DNA of 64,000 bases from an uncultured Sphingomonas sp. GTDB taxonomy: Bacteria > Pseudomonadota > Alphaproteobacteria > Sphingomonadales > Sphingomonadaceae. The notes beneath the pieces are model-generated. The model ran no database searches, had not been told where the DNA came from, and saw only the letters and a list, made by a program, of their open reading frames with translations. Where the stretch lies: assembly GCF_936927845.1 (NCBI RefSeq), contig NZ_CAKZHV010000067.1:62001-126000 (forward strand). The letters run 5' to 3'. The translations under genes were made by a program, and so were the position numbers. Below are positions 8,960-17,412 of the stretch, one piece after another. Each line of letters begins with the position of its first letter. Position 1 is the stretch's first letter.

Positions 8960-9831
8960 GGCTGATCGCCTGGTGGATGCTGCTCGCCGCGGCGATGGTC
9001 GCGGCGCCACCCGCCGCCGCGCAATCGATCCCCTTTGCCGACACCGAGGATGCGACGCTATCCGAGATCGAGGTCGACGATGCAGATTTCCACCCGGTCG
9101 TCTCGGTCGACCTGCGTAACGGCGATTACGCGCGCGGCGCGCTGGACGACGACGATGCGGGGCTCGGCCGCGTGCCGCTCCATGTCGCGCTGGGTGGTGC
9201 GGCGGCGATCCACCGGCGAGCCGATGGCCGGGCAAACGTGTTCCTGATCGGGCAAAGCTCCAACGGCTTCCACGCGCCGGCGGACGACGAGCGGGCGCGG
9301 CCCCGGGCGTGGTACGAGAGCAACAATCTCCTCGGCCTCGCGTGGCGACCGGTCGACGGGCTGAACGCTGCGGCCACCTATACGATCAAGATCAGCCCCA
9401 ACGGCGTGGCGCCGACCACCCATGAAGCGAGCCTCACCGTCCTCTATTCCGCGGATGACGGCCTGGGACGGCTGAAACCGCGCGCCGCCGTCACGCGCCG
9501 CACGCGCGGCGACGGCGGCTTCTACACCATCGCTGGCATCGCACCGTCGTTCGACCTGAGCGAGCGCGAACGCGGTCCCTCGATCAGCCTGCCGGTGACG
9601 ATCGGCATCGGCTGGCGCGGTTTCTACGCCGCTGGCAGCGGTGATCGGCTGTTCGGCAGCGCGGGTGTGTCGCTCGCCCGGCCGATGCGCCTGGGCCGGG
9701 CGAACGCCACGCTCCAGGCCGAGATGCTGGGACTGCTGCGCGACGACCGGCTTCGCCGCCTCGATGCGCCTGGCGGCACCACCGCGACGATCGTGCCCTA
9801 TGCCACGGTATCGTTTTCCGTGGCGCTGTAG
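8956..9831 (+). CDS. Unknown secreted, probable outer-membrane beta-barrel protein
   Basis: Protein of 291 residues that I do not recognise. A signal peptide (MRLIAWWMLLAAAMVAAPPAAAQ) is followed by alternating polar/apolar strands rich in Ala, Arg and Thr. It ends in YATVSFSVAL, with alternating hydrophobic residues as at the C terminus of outer-membrane barrels. It starts at GTG 8956, inside the stop of the PQQ-type dehydrogenase (GTGA), so the two are translationally coupled. It may be a channel or accessory factor for that enzyme. This is inference from context only. Confidence 0.6.
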   Translation: MRLIAWWMLLAAAMVAAPPAAAQSIPFADTEDATLSEIEVDDADFHPVVSVDLRNGDYARGALDDDDAGLGRVPLHVALGGAAAIHRRADGRANVFLIGQSSNGFHAPADDERARPRAWYESNNLLGLAWRPVDGLNAAATYTIKISPNGVAPTTHEASLTVLYSADDGLGRLKPRAAVTRRTRGDGGFYTIAGIAPSFDLSERERGPSISLPVTIGIGWRGFYAAGSGDRLFGSAGVSLARPMRLGRANATLQAEMLGLLRDDRLRRLDAPGGTTATIVPYATVSFSVAL

Positions 9832-9954
9832 GACGATGGTGACGTGACCCCGGCCCTTCATCCAGCGGCAGCCAGAGACCGATTGGGGTTGTCGGTGAAG
9901 CAACGGGCGTTAACTCCGCCGGTGTAACGGTCGACCCGGCGGGCAAGGGTCGCG

Positions 9955-10234
9955 CGAGCCTGACCGTCAACCCTCCTCACGGTAGAGCCGCTGAGCCTTG
10001 TCGCGGCTGATCGTGATACCGTCCCGACGGCGCCGGTTGAGCTTAGCGTCCACTTTTCAGAGTGCCCGCAACCGCTTAGCGCTGAGTTCCTTCAGTGCGT
10101 CGAACTCGGCCTTTCAACCATATTCGTTGGCGCTCGACACCCCGTGCTTGCGGCACAATTGCGTCACCACCGCACCCGCCTCGGCTTTCTTCAGGAAACC
10201 ATTGATCTGCTCCTTGGGCGAACTGCTCCCGCTT
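9955..10234 (-). pseudogene. Decayed IS3-family transposase remnant
   Basis: The minus strand keeps recognisable pieces of an IS3-type insertion sequence. The start of OrfA reads KEQINGFLKKAEAG, then VTQLCRKHGVSSANEYG, stop, then KAEFDALKELSAKRLRAL, stop. The Trp codon after YG has become TGA, and the original ATG appears mutated to ATC near 10234, followed by a one-base shift. The reading then jumps into an OrfB-like segment (AQRLYREEGLTVR) without the hundreds of intervening bases, so most of the element has been deleted. No terminal inverted repeats are visible. It is the only mobile DNA seen in the window. The rest of 9832-10469 holds no convincing gene. Confidence 0.6.
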
Positions 10235-10469
10235 GATTCTATCCATCCCTTCAAGAGATCGCTTTCTAGGCCCAGGTGGATCGAGAAACGGAGGGTCACG
10301 TCCATCCGGAGAAAGCTGTGTTCTTGGTTGGTGACGACGCGAACAAATTTCGAAACAAATACCGCTGGATCATGCGCGCGGCATGCGACGTTCTCGGCGG
10401 CGCTCCTCGGCGCGGGGAACCTTCGCGCGCTTGGCCGGTCGGGTACACGACATGTCAGGGATGAGAGAA

Positions 10470-10955
10470 ATGCCAGAAGTTAGCTCGCTTCACGGGTTGA
10501 TGGTCACGTGCCTGCGTGACCTTCGGAAAGGCGAAGAGGAGACGCTGAAGCGGTTTCCCGCGGTCCTTAACGCCGTCCGCGATTCGGCAACACAGCTCGC
10601 GATGCAGCAGCGCCTCTCCGATGCGCGCGAGCGGGCAAGTCTCCTGGACGACCTCGGCCGGACGCTGGAAATCAACCCGATGGGCGACGAGAATATCTGG
10701 ATGGATGGCATGTTGACCGACGCGGAGGGCGACATGGAAACCGAAGAACCGGGTCCGCTGCTCGACCTCGCGCTGATCGGTGCGGTGCGAAAGATGGTGA
10801 ACGCCTCGCTCGTCTCCTACGAAACGGCGGTGGCCGTCTCCGACCGGCTGCAACTCGCCGATGCCGCCGCCACGTTTCGCACCGCGCACAAGCACGAACA
10901 CGATGCCGAGCAGGCGCTGCGCGCGGCGCTGTTCGACGTTGCCGCTAAGCGCTGA
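10470..10955 (+). CDS. Ferritin-like YciE/YciF (DUF892) family protein
   Basis: Helical protein of about 161 residues matching the DUF892 ferritin-like stress family. Landmarks are the N-terminal SLHGLMVTCLRDLRKGEEETLKRFPAVL helix, the EEPGPLLDLALIGAVRKMVNASLVSYETAV block and the closing HKHEHDAEQALRAALF helix. Members form four-helix bundles that may bind metals, and their function is unclear. Start choice: AGGG at 10457-10460 suits the ATG at 10470; ATGs at 10452 and 10461 are possible. The last 11 bases overlap the end of the convergent amidase gene. The sequence is shorter and more divergent than textbook YciE. Confidence 0.65.
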   Translation: MPEVSSLHGLMVTCLRDLRKGEEETLKRFPAVLNAVRDSATQLAMQQRLSDARERASLLDDLGRTLEINPMGDENIWMDGMLTDAEGDMETEEPGPLLDLALIGAVRKMVNASLVSYETAVAVSDRLQLADAAATFRTAHKHEHDAEQALRAALFDVAAKR

Positions 10956-12372
10956 CGAGATCGGGAGGCATCAACAGATGCCCTTCCAGGACCCGCTCCA
11001 GCGCGCAAGCGGCGCGAAGCATCGTGCCGACATCGCTGCACGCGGCTAGCTGAACGCCGACCGGCAATCCGGCGTCGCCGAGCCCGCCGGGGATGACGAT
11101 GGCGGGCACACCAGTCACGCAGAAGGGCAAGGTCAGCGTCTTCTTCTCGAATGGCAGCTCTCCCTTTACCGCGCTGATCAGGTCGGCCTCCGCGTCCTGC
11201 GCGGGTAACAGGAGGACGTCGATGTCGCTGCACGCGTTCGCCATGCGCCGGGTCAAGGCTACCCGCTGGTGCAAGGCAGCGATGTAACGATAAGCCGGGA
11301 TCGCCTCGGCCGTGATCAATCCTCGCCGCAGTAGCGGGCCGAAGCCGTCACCCCCGTCGTCAGACAATGCCCTGCTATGCGTCGCCAGCAATTCGGCGAG
11401 GGCAATCGTCCAGCCGCATGCTCGAAAGTCGGCGAGCGGCGGCAATTCGACCCGGGTGATCGCGGCGCCGTCATCGCGCAACGCGTCCTCGGCACGATCA
11501 AGGACACGCCGCACGGCCTCCGATATCTGCGCTTCCTCGCTCCACGACGGAGCGACCCCGATCCGCAAGCCCGCGGCCGGCCGGTCGATCGTTCCTCGGT
11601 AATCGATCCCCTGGACGCTGCCGAGCAACAGTGCCGCGTCACGTGCGGTCCGTGCCATCGGGCCTGCCACGTCGAGCGATGGCGCGAAAGGAAGCAAACC
11701 CTCTACGGAAACGGTGCCGTACCCTGGCTTCAGCCCGGTGACGCCGCACAATGCCGCAGGGTCGCGCAGTGAGCCGCCCGTGTCGGAACCCGACGCACCC
11801 AGCACCAGCCCGGCGGCGAGCGCGACAGCGCTGCCGCTGCTCGACCCGGCGGTGGACCGGTCGGGGTCCCACGGGTTCCGCGGCGGTGCCCAGGGCAGAT
11901 CGAAGTCGGGGCCGGCGAAAGCGGCTTCGTAGCAGGCGGTCTTGCCGAGTGTGACGCAACCAGCGCGTGACCACGCGGCGACGACTGCGGCATCGCGAAC
12001 GGGTGTTCGCTCCCGGTAGCGCGCCGAATTTGCGGTGGTCACGATGCCCGCCGTGTCGAAATTATCCTTGTGCGCGATCGGTACGCCGTCGAGTGGCCCG
12101 ACCCGGCGACCTGCCATCTGCCGCGCCTCCGCGAGCCGGGCTTCGTGCAGCGCAAGTTCCGGGGTGAGCCGGACAAAGGCATGTAGCGAGGAGTTTAGTC
12201 GCTCGGCACGCTGGAGCAGATCGGTGACAATCTCGACCGGCGATACGCTGCGCGCGTTGTAAGCCTGGGATAATGCCGAGATGGTGGTGAACGCGGTCAC
12301 CTTGCGACGTTCGGCAAGGTCGGTGCGGCCGGCTCGTTGGACCACGGCTCGGTCAGCGGGACCGCTTCCCAT
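10945..12372 (-). CDS. Amidase signature family hydrolase
   Basis: Amidase of roughly 450-475 residues that hydrolyses C-N bonds of an unknown amide. The Ser-cisSer-Lys triad is visible: Lys in PIAHKDNFDT, the cis-Ser in RSTAGSSSGSAVALAAG, and the nucleophile Ser in GSDTGGSLRDPAALCG. It is not part of a GatCAB operon and lacks the GatA C-terminal pattern, so a catabolic or detoxifying amidase is more likely. The start is uncertain. The ATG at 12372 has GAAGGA just upstream. A GTG at 12300 (MTAFTTISALSQAY) matches the usual family N terminus better. An ATG at 12387 also exists. The gene ends overlapping the DUF892 gene. Confidence 0.83.
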   Translation of the reverse strand: MGSGPADRAVVQRAGRTDLAERRKVTAFTTISALSQAYNARSVSPVEIVTDLLQRAERLNSSLHAFVRLTPELALHEARLAEARQMAGRRVGPLDGVPIAHKDNFDTAGIVTTANSARYRERTPVRDAAVVAAWSRAGCVTLGKTACYEAAFAGPDFDLPWAPPRNPWDPDRSTAGSSSGSAVALAAGLVLGASGSDTGGSLRDPAALCGVTGLKPGYGTVSVEGLLPFAPSLDVAGPMARTARDAALLLGSVQGIDYRGTIDRPAAGLRIGVAPSWSEEAQISEAVRRVLDRAEDALRDDGAAITRVELPPLADFRACGWTIALAELLATHSRALSDDGGDGFGPLLRRGLITAEAIPAYRYIAALHQRVALTRRMANACSDIDVLLLPAQDAEADLISAVKGELPFEKKTLTLPFCVTGVPAIVIPGGLGDAGLPVGVQLAACSDVGTMLRAACALERVLEGHLLMPPDLVSA

Positions 12373-12387
12373 TGTTCCTTCGCGCAC

Positions 12388-12768
12388 GTGGCGGACCGTT
12401 GAAGCATATGCGCATCGACGGTCGGGATCAGCGATCGAGTGAGGCGGGAGTCGGCCCCGTCAAGCCGAGGGAACAGCCACTCAAGCACCACAACGAGCAA
12501 CCGTCTGGACCGGTGAACCTGCTGGATCGAACATCGTCTTCTCGCCGCGGAAAGAGCGTTAAACGTGCCCTGCGCCCGATCGTTGATTAAACTTTAATTT
12601 ATAATTTTGGTTGGTGCTGCGCGTTTCCTCCGCCGCCTGGTTCAGGGTATCGCTCGCGGAGATGGTTCCATCGAGGTGCGGGAACTGTCGGGAACGCCGA
12701 CAGGCAACGATGCCGCCCTCTGGAGCTGCCGTTCAGGATCTCGGCTCGATCACCTCGCGCGGAGTCTG
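12388..12768. other. 381-base stretch without a convincing gene
   Basis: No credible coding region is seen. The one notable feature is an AT-rich island at about 12580-12610 in otherwise GC-rich DNA. It contains TATAAT at 12600-12605 on the plus strand but no properly spaced -35 box. It may hold a promoter for the amidase on the minus strand, but this is not demonstrated. Confidence 0.4.
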
Positions 12769-13005
12769 CTAAAAAGGCAGGCTCAGCACCGACATGATGA
12801 TCAGCATCACGCCCCAGGTGGCGTAGAAGTAGAATTCGCGCGGAAAGGATACACGGCCCGGCGTCTCGTCGATCCAGCTCAGATCGAGCTTCGATCGTGG
12901 ATCCGAGCGCGGTTGCGGCATCAGCGACTTCGTCTGACAGGGCTCGCCAGTGCCGTCCCGCTCGATCGAGCGTCGTTCCTCGGTCATGCTCGCGTCGTGC
13001 TGCAT
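12769..13005 (-). CDS. Small predicted membrane protein
   Basis: Protein of 78 residues, not recognised. The first two thirds are hydrophilic and charged (DPRSKLDLSWIDETPGR). The C terminus forms one transmembrane helix (FYFYATWGVMLIIMSVLSLPF), a tail-anchored layout. It lies 67 bases downstream of the PAP2 phosphatase on the same strand and may be co-transcribed with it. The alternative start at 12987 would remove six residues. A short real gene is likely because the TM helix is clean, but there is no homology I can name. Confidence 0.45.
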   Translation of the reverse strand: MQHDASMTEERRSIERDGTGEPCQTKSLMPQPRSDPRSKLDLSWIDETPGRVSFPREFYFYATWGVMLIIMSVLSLPF

Positions 13006-13072
13006 CAGCGGTCCAATGCCTCGCTGGGGCTACCGGTCACGTGCGCGCCGATGTCACGTAGCGACTCGTGGT

Positions 13073-13693
13073 TCATCGAAACCGCAGCGCCACGTTGATG
13101 CCGCCGCCACGATGCGCGCTCCACGGGGTCAGTCGGACCGTCGCATCATGGGTGCGGGTCAGCAGCAATCCGCTCGCCATTCCGATACCGGCGCCCGCCA
13201 GAACATCGTGGACATAATGTTTGGACGCTTCGACGCGGGCGAGGCCGACGAAGCTCGCAACCGCAAACGCGGGCAGGCCTATTTGCCAGCCATACCGCTT
13301 CTCCAATGTCGCGGCAGCAGCAAAGGACACGGAGGTGTGGCCCGAAGGAAAGCTGCGATCGTCGCTGCGATCGGGTCGACGCTCGTGCACCAGTTCCTTG
13401 AGCGCGAAGGTGGTGCCGCCGGCCGCTGCAATGCTGCCGATCGCCATCACGTCACCCTGCCAGTCGGCCTTGACCGCTGGCACCCCGAGCGCCGCCGCGA
13501 CGAGCGCATCGCGTGCGATGCCGCTTGCGTGACCCCACTCATGACCGCGCGCCTGCGCTGGCATCGGCACCAGAAGCGTCGCTGCGCTCAGCGACAACCA
13601 ACGGACGGCGCGCCAATTGTTGAGCGCGGACCTTGTGGCCGGCTTGTTGCGTACAAGCGTTCGCACCAGAGCGCTTCTTTCTTCCACCGGCAA
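13073..13693 (-). CDS. PAP2-family phosphatase
   Basis: Type 2 phosphatidic acid phosphatase-like membrane enzyme of 206 residues. All three catalytic motifs are visible: KELVHERRPDRSD (K-x6-RP), FPSGHTS (PSGH), and ARVEASKHYVHDVLAG (R-x5-H-x3-D). Hydrophobic segments surround them. It should dephosphorylate lipid phosphates or undecaprenyl pyrophosphate at the periplasmic face. It is divergent from a two-component system starting 100 bp away, which makes a link to envelope stress control plausible. The N terminus is basic with a signal-like hydrophobic segment (LSLSAATLLVPMPAQA). Confidence 0.85.
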   Translation of the reverse strand: MPVEERSALVRTLVRNKPATRSALNNWRAVRWLSLSAATLLVPMPAQARGHEWGHASGIARDALVAAALGVPAVKADWQGDVMAIGSIAAAGGTTFALKELVHERRPDRSDDRSFPSGHTSVSFAAAATLEKRYGWQIGLPAFAVASFVGLARVEASKHYVHDVLAGAGIGMASGLLLTRTHDATVRLTPWSAHRGGGINVALRFR

Positions 13694-13733
13694 AGAGGTA
13701 AGCTTTTCGGCGGCGGCCTACGACTAAAACACC

Positions 13734-13748
13734 GTTCACTTTGTGAAC
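13734..13748. promoter_or_regulatory. Perfect palindrome, operator candidate
   Basis: GTTCAC-TTT-GTGAAC is a perfect 6-3-6 inverted repeat. It lies 45 bases upstream of the response regulator start and 41 bases upstream of the divergent PAP2 start. Its central position in a divergent promoter region suggests a protein-binding site serving one or both genes. The binding factor is unknown. Confidence 0.4.
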
Positions 13749-13792
13749 CGCAATTCAGTTGACGCATCGACGCGGCGAGCGGACTAGGCTTT

Positions 13793-14470
13793 GTGGCGCG
13801 TATTCTATTGATCGAGGACGATCCCGGTACCGCGAGGGAAATCGTCCTGGAACTCACGCGAGACGGTCATTCGGTAACGCATGCGGACGTGATTGGCCGG
13901 GCGCTGCCGTTGGCGCTGTCGGACGGTGTCGATCTGCTTATCATTGATCGCCAATTGCCCGATGGTGAAGGACTGGACCTGATCGCGCATCTGCGCGCTG
14001 CCGGCAGCCGTACGCCCGCGCTCGTGCTGAGTGCGCTCGGAAGTCTCGACGATCGCGTGCGGGGGTTGCGCGCGGGTGGCGACGATTACCTTCCCAAACC
14101 GTTTGCCTTGATCGAGTTGGTCGCGCGGGTCGAAGCCTTGCTGCGCCGTCCGAACGATACGCGCGAGACGCGATTGATCGTCGGCCCGCTCGATCTGGAT
14201 CTGCTCGCTGGCACGGCAAGCCGCGCGGGGCGTCCTCTCGACCTGCTGCCACGCGAGTTGAAGCTGCTGGAATATCTGGTCAGGCGCCCAGGACAGATCG
14301 TCACGCGCTCGCTGCTGCTGCGCGACGTCTGGGGCTACACGTTCGAGCCCAACAGCAACGTCGTAGACGTTCACATCGGCCGATTAAGGCGAAAGGTCGA
14401 CGGAGAGGGCGAAACGCAGCTGATCCGAAACATCCGCGGCCAGGGTTACGTCTTCAATGTTCCCGGCTGA
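13793..14470 (+). CDS. OmpR/PhoB-family response regulator
   Basis: Two-component response regulator of 225 residues. The receiver domain has acidic residues E8/D9/D10, phosphoacceptor D52 (DLLIIDRQLP) and K in YLPKPF. The C-terminal winged helix ends ...NVVDVHIGRLRRKVDGEGETQLIRNIRGQGYVF. The start is GTG at 13793. The last 14 bases overlap the histidine kinase gene, so the pair is translationally coupled. Divergent placement next to the PAP2 phosphatase and the palindrome at 13734 makes that phosphatase a candidate target. Confidence 0.92.
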   Translation: MARILLIEDDPGTAREIVLELTRDGHSVTHADVIGRALPLALSDGVDLLIIDRQLPDGEGLDLIAHLRAAGSRTPALVLSALGSLDDRVRGLRAGGDDYLPKPFALIELVARVEALLRRPNDTRETRLIVGPLDLDLLAGTASRAGRPLDLLPRELKLLEYLVRRPGQIVTRSLLLRDVWGYTFEPNSNVVDVHIGRLRRKVDGEGETQLIRNIRGQGYVFNVPG

Positions 14471-15812
14471 TCCTCGCACGCGCGCAACGTTTCGCTGGGG
14501 TGGTGCGATCGCGGCGCTGCTGATCGTGCAATCGCTCGTCGCCGCAGCGATCTTCTGGGCGTTGCTGAATGCCAATCACACGCGCGATCTCGAACAATCG
14601 ATGGCGGGCGATTGCCGCTTCTTCGCGCTGACCCCGGTAGCGGAGCGGACCGAGGAACTGCGCGAGGTATTGACCCGCGATATCCATCGTGAGCGGTTCC
14701 TCGGCCTGTTCGATGCATCGGGAAGGCTGATCGAAGGAAACGTCGCCGGTCGACCGCGCATCCCGGCGAGCAACGCCCGCTTCTTCACCACGACGGTCAC
14801 CCCGACCGAGCTGCCAGGAAAACAGCGCGATGTGGCGCGCGTCACGCTCTGCGCGCTGCCGGGCGGCCAGCAATTGCTCACCGGCTTCGATCTGGACGAC
14901 GCCGAAGAAGCGCTGCGGATCGCGGAACGCGCGCTGCTGATCGGGTTGGTGCCCGGCTTCGCGCTGGCGATCGGGTTCGGCTTGATCGCAGGTCGGCGCG
15001 CGGCACGCCAGGTCGACACCGTTCGACAGGTCACGCAACGCATCGTCGCGGGCGCGCTCGACGAGCGCTTGCCTGTATCGCGCCGCCCCGACAGTTTCGG
15101 ACTGCTCGCGGTACATATCAACGACATGCTGGCGCGTTTGCAGTCGCTGGTGGCCGATGTGCGCGCCGTCGGCGATGACATCGCGCATCAGTTGCGAACG
15201 CCGTTGACGCGGCTGCGCGCGCGTGTCGAACGCGGCATGCGCGAAGCGCGCGACGGGGCAGAATTTCAGCTCGTCGCAGAAGCGTCATTGGTCGAGATCG
15301 ACCAATTGCTCGGCATCATCGCCGCGCTGCTCCGCATTCGCGAACTGGAGGATCACGAACGCCGCAGCCGCTTCGCCCCCGTCGATCTCGCCCAGGTCGC
15401 GGCTGACGCGTGCGACCTTTACCGCCCCATCGCCGAGGATCGCGGGATCGACCTCGTCTGCGTGATCGAGCCGGTCGAGGCGGTGGAGGGAGACGCCAGT
15501 CTCCTCATCGAGGTGATCGCCAACCTCCTCGACAACGCCATCAAGTTCAGCCCCGGCGGCGGACGCGTGCTGCTGACGACGGCGCAATCGGCGGGGCAGA
15601 TCACCGTCACGATCACCGATAACGGCGTCGGCATTCCAGCGGCCGAGCGCGACCTCGTGACGCAGCGCTTCTACCGCGGGCGTCGTGACTGCGACGGTGC
15701 CGGCCTTGGCCTGAGCCTGGCAAAGGCAATCGCGGACATGCACGGGTTCGCGCTGCACTTCGCCGAGCAGGTCAGCGCGGTGTCGCTCGTCGCGCCCGTC
15801 GCGCGGACCTAG
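14457..15812 (+). CDS. Sensor histidine kinase
   Basis: Membrane sensor kinase of 451 residues paired with the preceding response regulator. The first TM helix (residues about 15-37) is followed by a periplasmic domain of about 125 residues, a second TM (LLIGLVPGFALAIGFGLIAG), HAMP, and a dimerisation helix with the phosphoaccepting His near residue 244 (DDIAHQLRTPLTRLRAR). The ATP-binding domain carries N (EVIANLLDNAIKFSPGGG), G1 (ITDNGVGIP) and G2 (GAGLGLSLAKAIADMHG) boxes. The periplasmic domain contains two cysteines (GDCRFF and TLCALPGG) that could form a disulfide. The stimulus is unknown. Confidence 0.9.
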   Translation: MFPADPRTRATFRWGGAIAALLIVQSLVAAAIFWALLNANHTRDLEQSMAGDCRFFALTPVAERTEELREVLTRDIHRERFLGLFDASGRLIEGNVAGRPRIPASNARFFTTTVTPTELPGKQRDVARVTLCALPGGQQLLTGFDLDDAEEALRIAERALLIGLVPGFALAIGFGLIAGRRAARQVDTVRQVTQRIVAGALDERLPVSRRPDSFGLLAVHINDMLARLQSLVADVRAVGDDIAHQLRTPLTRLRARVERGMREARDGAEFQLVAEASLVEIDQLLGIIAALLRIRELEDHERRSRFAPVDLAQVAADACDLYRPIAEDRGIDLVCVIEPVEAVEGDASLLIEVIANLLDNAIKFSPGGGRVLLTTAQSAGQITVTITDNGVGIPAAERDLVTQRFYRGRRDCDGAGLGLSLAKAIADMHGFALHFAEQVSAVSLVAPVART

Positions 15813-15848
15813 GCGACTGCATCGGGACCAAATCGCGGGGAAACCAAT

Positions 15849-15888
15849 CGCGTGTCGACTCCGACAGAATCGGACTGCGCGACACGCG
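15849..15888. terminator. Stem-loop after the two-component operon
   Basis: CGCGTGTCG at 15849-15857 pairs perfectly with CGACACGCG at 15880-15888. Inside, TCCGA and TCGGA form a second short stem around CAGAA. It lies 36 bases after the kinase stop codon. There is no T-run, so it is either a weak intrinsic terminator or an mRNA-stabilising hairpin. Confidence 0.45.
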
Positions 15889-16053
15889 GGCCCTTATCCG
15901 CACCGCTGCGTGACACGGCTCGCGCCGACGCTTACCTGCACCGGCCCGAGCCGCACGGCGCGGGCGAAATAGCGAGACGAGCCGCTTGCAGCCGCGGAAA
16001 TCGCTGATATAAGCCGCGGCCTGCCCCCGACCTGGTCGGGTTCGGCACATGGT

Positions 16054-16130
16054 CGGGGAATAGCTCAGCCTGGTAGAGCACTGCCTTCGGGAGGCAGGGG
16101 CCGGAGGTTCGAATCCTCTTTCCCCGACCA
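16054..16130 (+). tRNA. tRNA-Pro (anticodon CGG)
   Basis: A complete 77-base cloverleaf. The acceptor stem CGGGGAA/TTCCCCG is followed by discriminator A and an encoded CCA. The D arm has AGCTCAGCCTGGTAGAGC. The anticodon stem CTGCC/GGCAG encloses loop TTCGGGA, giving anticodon CGG at 16088-16090. The T arm contains GGTTCGAATCC. This reads proline codon CCG, which is abundant in such GC-rich genomes. The 3' flank shows no integrase or att duplication. Confidence 0.96.
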
Positions 16131-16308
16131 ATTTCATCATGCTGCGATAAGCCGGGTGCGCGTGGCCTCGCATCGCGCGCAAGCCTGATCGTTCCGTCGC
16201 AAGCGGCCCTGCCCGCATGCCAGGCCGAGACAACACCCGTCCCCTGCCCTAAGGAATAGCGGCGAAGCGGGCCGCGCGTGCGCGCGCAGGCGATGGAGGG
16301 GATCGGGA

Positions 16309-17406
16309 TTGAGCGCTGTCGACATTGCCGGTTTGAGCAAGCGATTCGGCGACGCGGTCGTCCTGCACCCGACCGATCTGCGCATCGAGGAGGGCGAGTT
16401 CCTGGTCCTCGTCGGGCCGTCGGGATGCGGCAAGTCGACGCTGTTGCGGATGATCGCGGGGCTGGAGGAGCCGAGCGCGGGATCGGTCTCGATCGCCGGG
16501 CGCGACGTCACGCATGCGACACCCTCCCACCGCGGCGTCGCGATGGTGTTTCAATCCTACGCGCTCTACCCGCACCTCTCGATCGCGCAGAACATCGCCT
16601 TTCCCTTGAAGGTTGCGGGCGTCCCCAAGCGCGAGATCGCCGAGCGCGTGGCGGCGGTCGCCGCGATGCTCGACCTGGGCGCCTTGCTCGATCGGCGCCC
16701 GCGCGCGCTGTCGGGCGGCCAGCGCCAGCGCGTGTCGATCGCGCGCGCGATCGTGCGCAACCCGCGCGTGCTGCTGCTCGACGAACCCTTGTCGAACCTC
16801 GACACCGCGCTGCGCGCACGGATGCGGCACGAATTCGCGCGGCTGCACCAGCAGCTCGGCAGCACGATGATCTACGTGACGCACGACCAGCTCGAGGCGA
16901 TGACGCTCGCCAACCGTATCGCGGTGATGAGCGCGGGGCGGATCGAGCAGGTGGGCGCGCCGCTCGACGTGTATCGCCGCCCCGCGACGCTCGCGGTGGC
17001 GACCGCGATCGGCTCGCCGGGGATGAACTTCGTCGCGGTGACGATCGGCGCGCGCGACGACGCGGGCACGGTCGTGCGGCTACCCGACGGCGCGCTGGTC
17101 AGAACCGCGGCGGCGGTGCCCCCATCGGCGATCGGCGCGCCCGCCACGCTCGGCGTCCGGCCCGAGCATCTGTTCACCGCCGACGACGGACCCTTCGTTG
17201 GCGCCGTCGAGCTGTTCGAGCGGCTCGGCCCGCTGTCGTTCGCGCATCTGGGCGCGGGAGGTGCGGCGGATACGCTGGTCGCGCAATTGCCCGGCGAGCG
17301 CGCGGTCACGCTGGGCGAGACGCTGCGCTTCGCGGTCGATCCCGCCAACACCCACCTGTTCGCGCCCGACGGCCGCGCTTATCCCCTAAACCCGTCTACC
17401 CCCTGA
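16309..17406 (+). CDS. ABC transporter ATP-binding protein, UgpC/MalK type
   Basis: Nucleotide-binding subunit (365 residues) of a carbohydrate importer. Walker A is GPSGCGKST, followed by the Q-loop FQSYALYPH, the signature LSGGQRQRVSIARA, Walker B VLLLDEPLSNLD and the H-loop VTHDQ. A C-terminal TOBE/OB region with the GVRPEHLF motif marks the MalK/UgpC class, which energises sugar or polyol importers. The start is TTG at 16309, strongly supported by GGAGGGG seven bases upstream. The gene is convergent with the two permeases and the binding protein, with 6 bases between stop codons. It is almost certainly their ATPase although transcribed separately. Confidence 0.92.
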   Translation: MSAVDIAGLSKRFGDAVVLHPTDLRIEEGEFLVLVGPSGCGKSTLLRMIAGLEEPSAGSVSIAGRDVTHATPSHRGVAMVFQSYALYPHLSIAQNIAFPLKVAGVPKREIAERVAAVAAMLDLGALLDRRPRALSGGQRQRVSIARAIVRNPRVLLLDEPLSNLDTALRARMRHEFARLHQQLGSTMIYVTHDQLEAMTLANRIAVMSAGRIEQVGAPLDVYRRPATLAVATAIGSPGMNFVAVTIGARDDAGTVVRLPDGALVRTAAAVPPSAIGAPATLGVRPEHLFTADDGPFVGAVELFERLGPLSFAHLGAGGAADTLVAQLPGERAVTLGETLRFAVDPANTHLFAPDGRAYPLNPSTP

Positions 17407-17412
17407 ACCCCT

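Noticed and set aside
12583..12605. TTGATT and TATAAT as a sigma-70 promoter on the plus strand
   Set aside because: The spacer is only 11 bases and no plus-strand gene follows. The match is likely chance in an AT-rich patch.
12607..13098. Plus-strand ORF of 163 codons
   Set aside because: Arg/His-rich composition with no domain pattern. It overlaps the minus-strand small membrane protein and looks like an antisense shadow in GC-rich DNA.
15772..16236. Minus-strand ORF of 154 codons over the tRNA, with the phrase GERGFEPPAPASRRQCSTRLSYSPT
   Set aside because: This is the well-known spurious reading of the antisense of a tRNA gene. The tRNA-Pro at 16054-16130 fully explains it.
16131..16308. 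Genomic island integrated at the tRNA-Pro
   Set aside because: No integrase, no repeated tRNA 3' end and no composition shift. The downstream genes are a normal ABC transporter.
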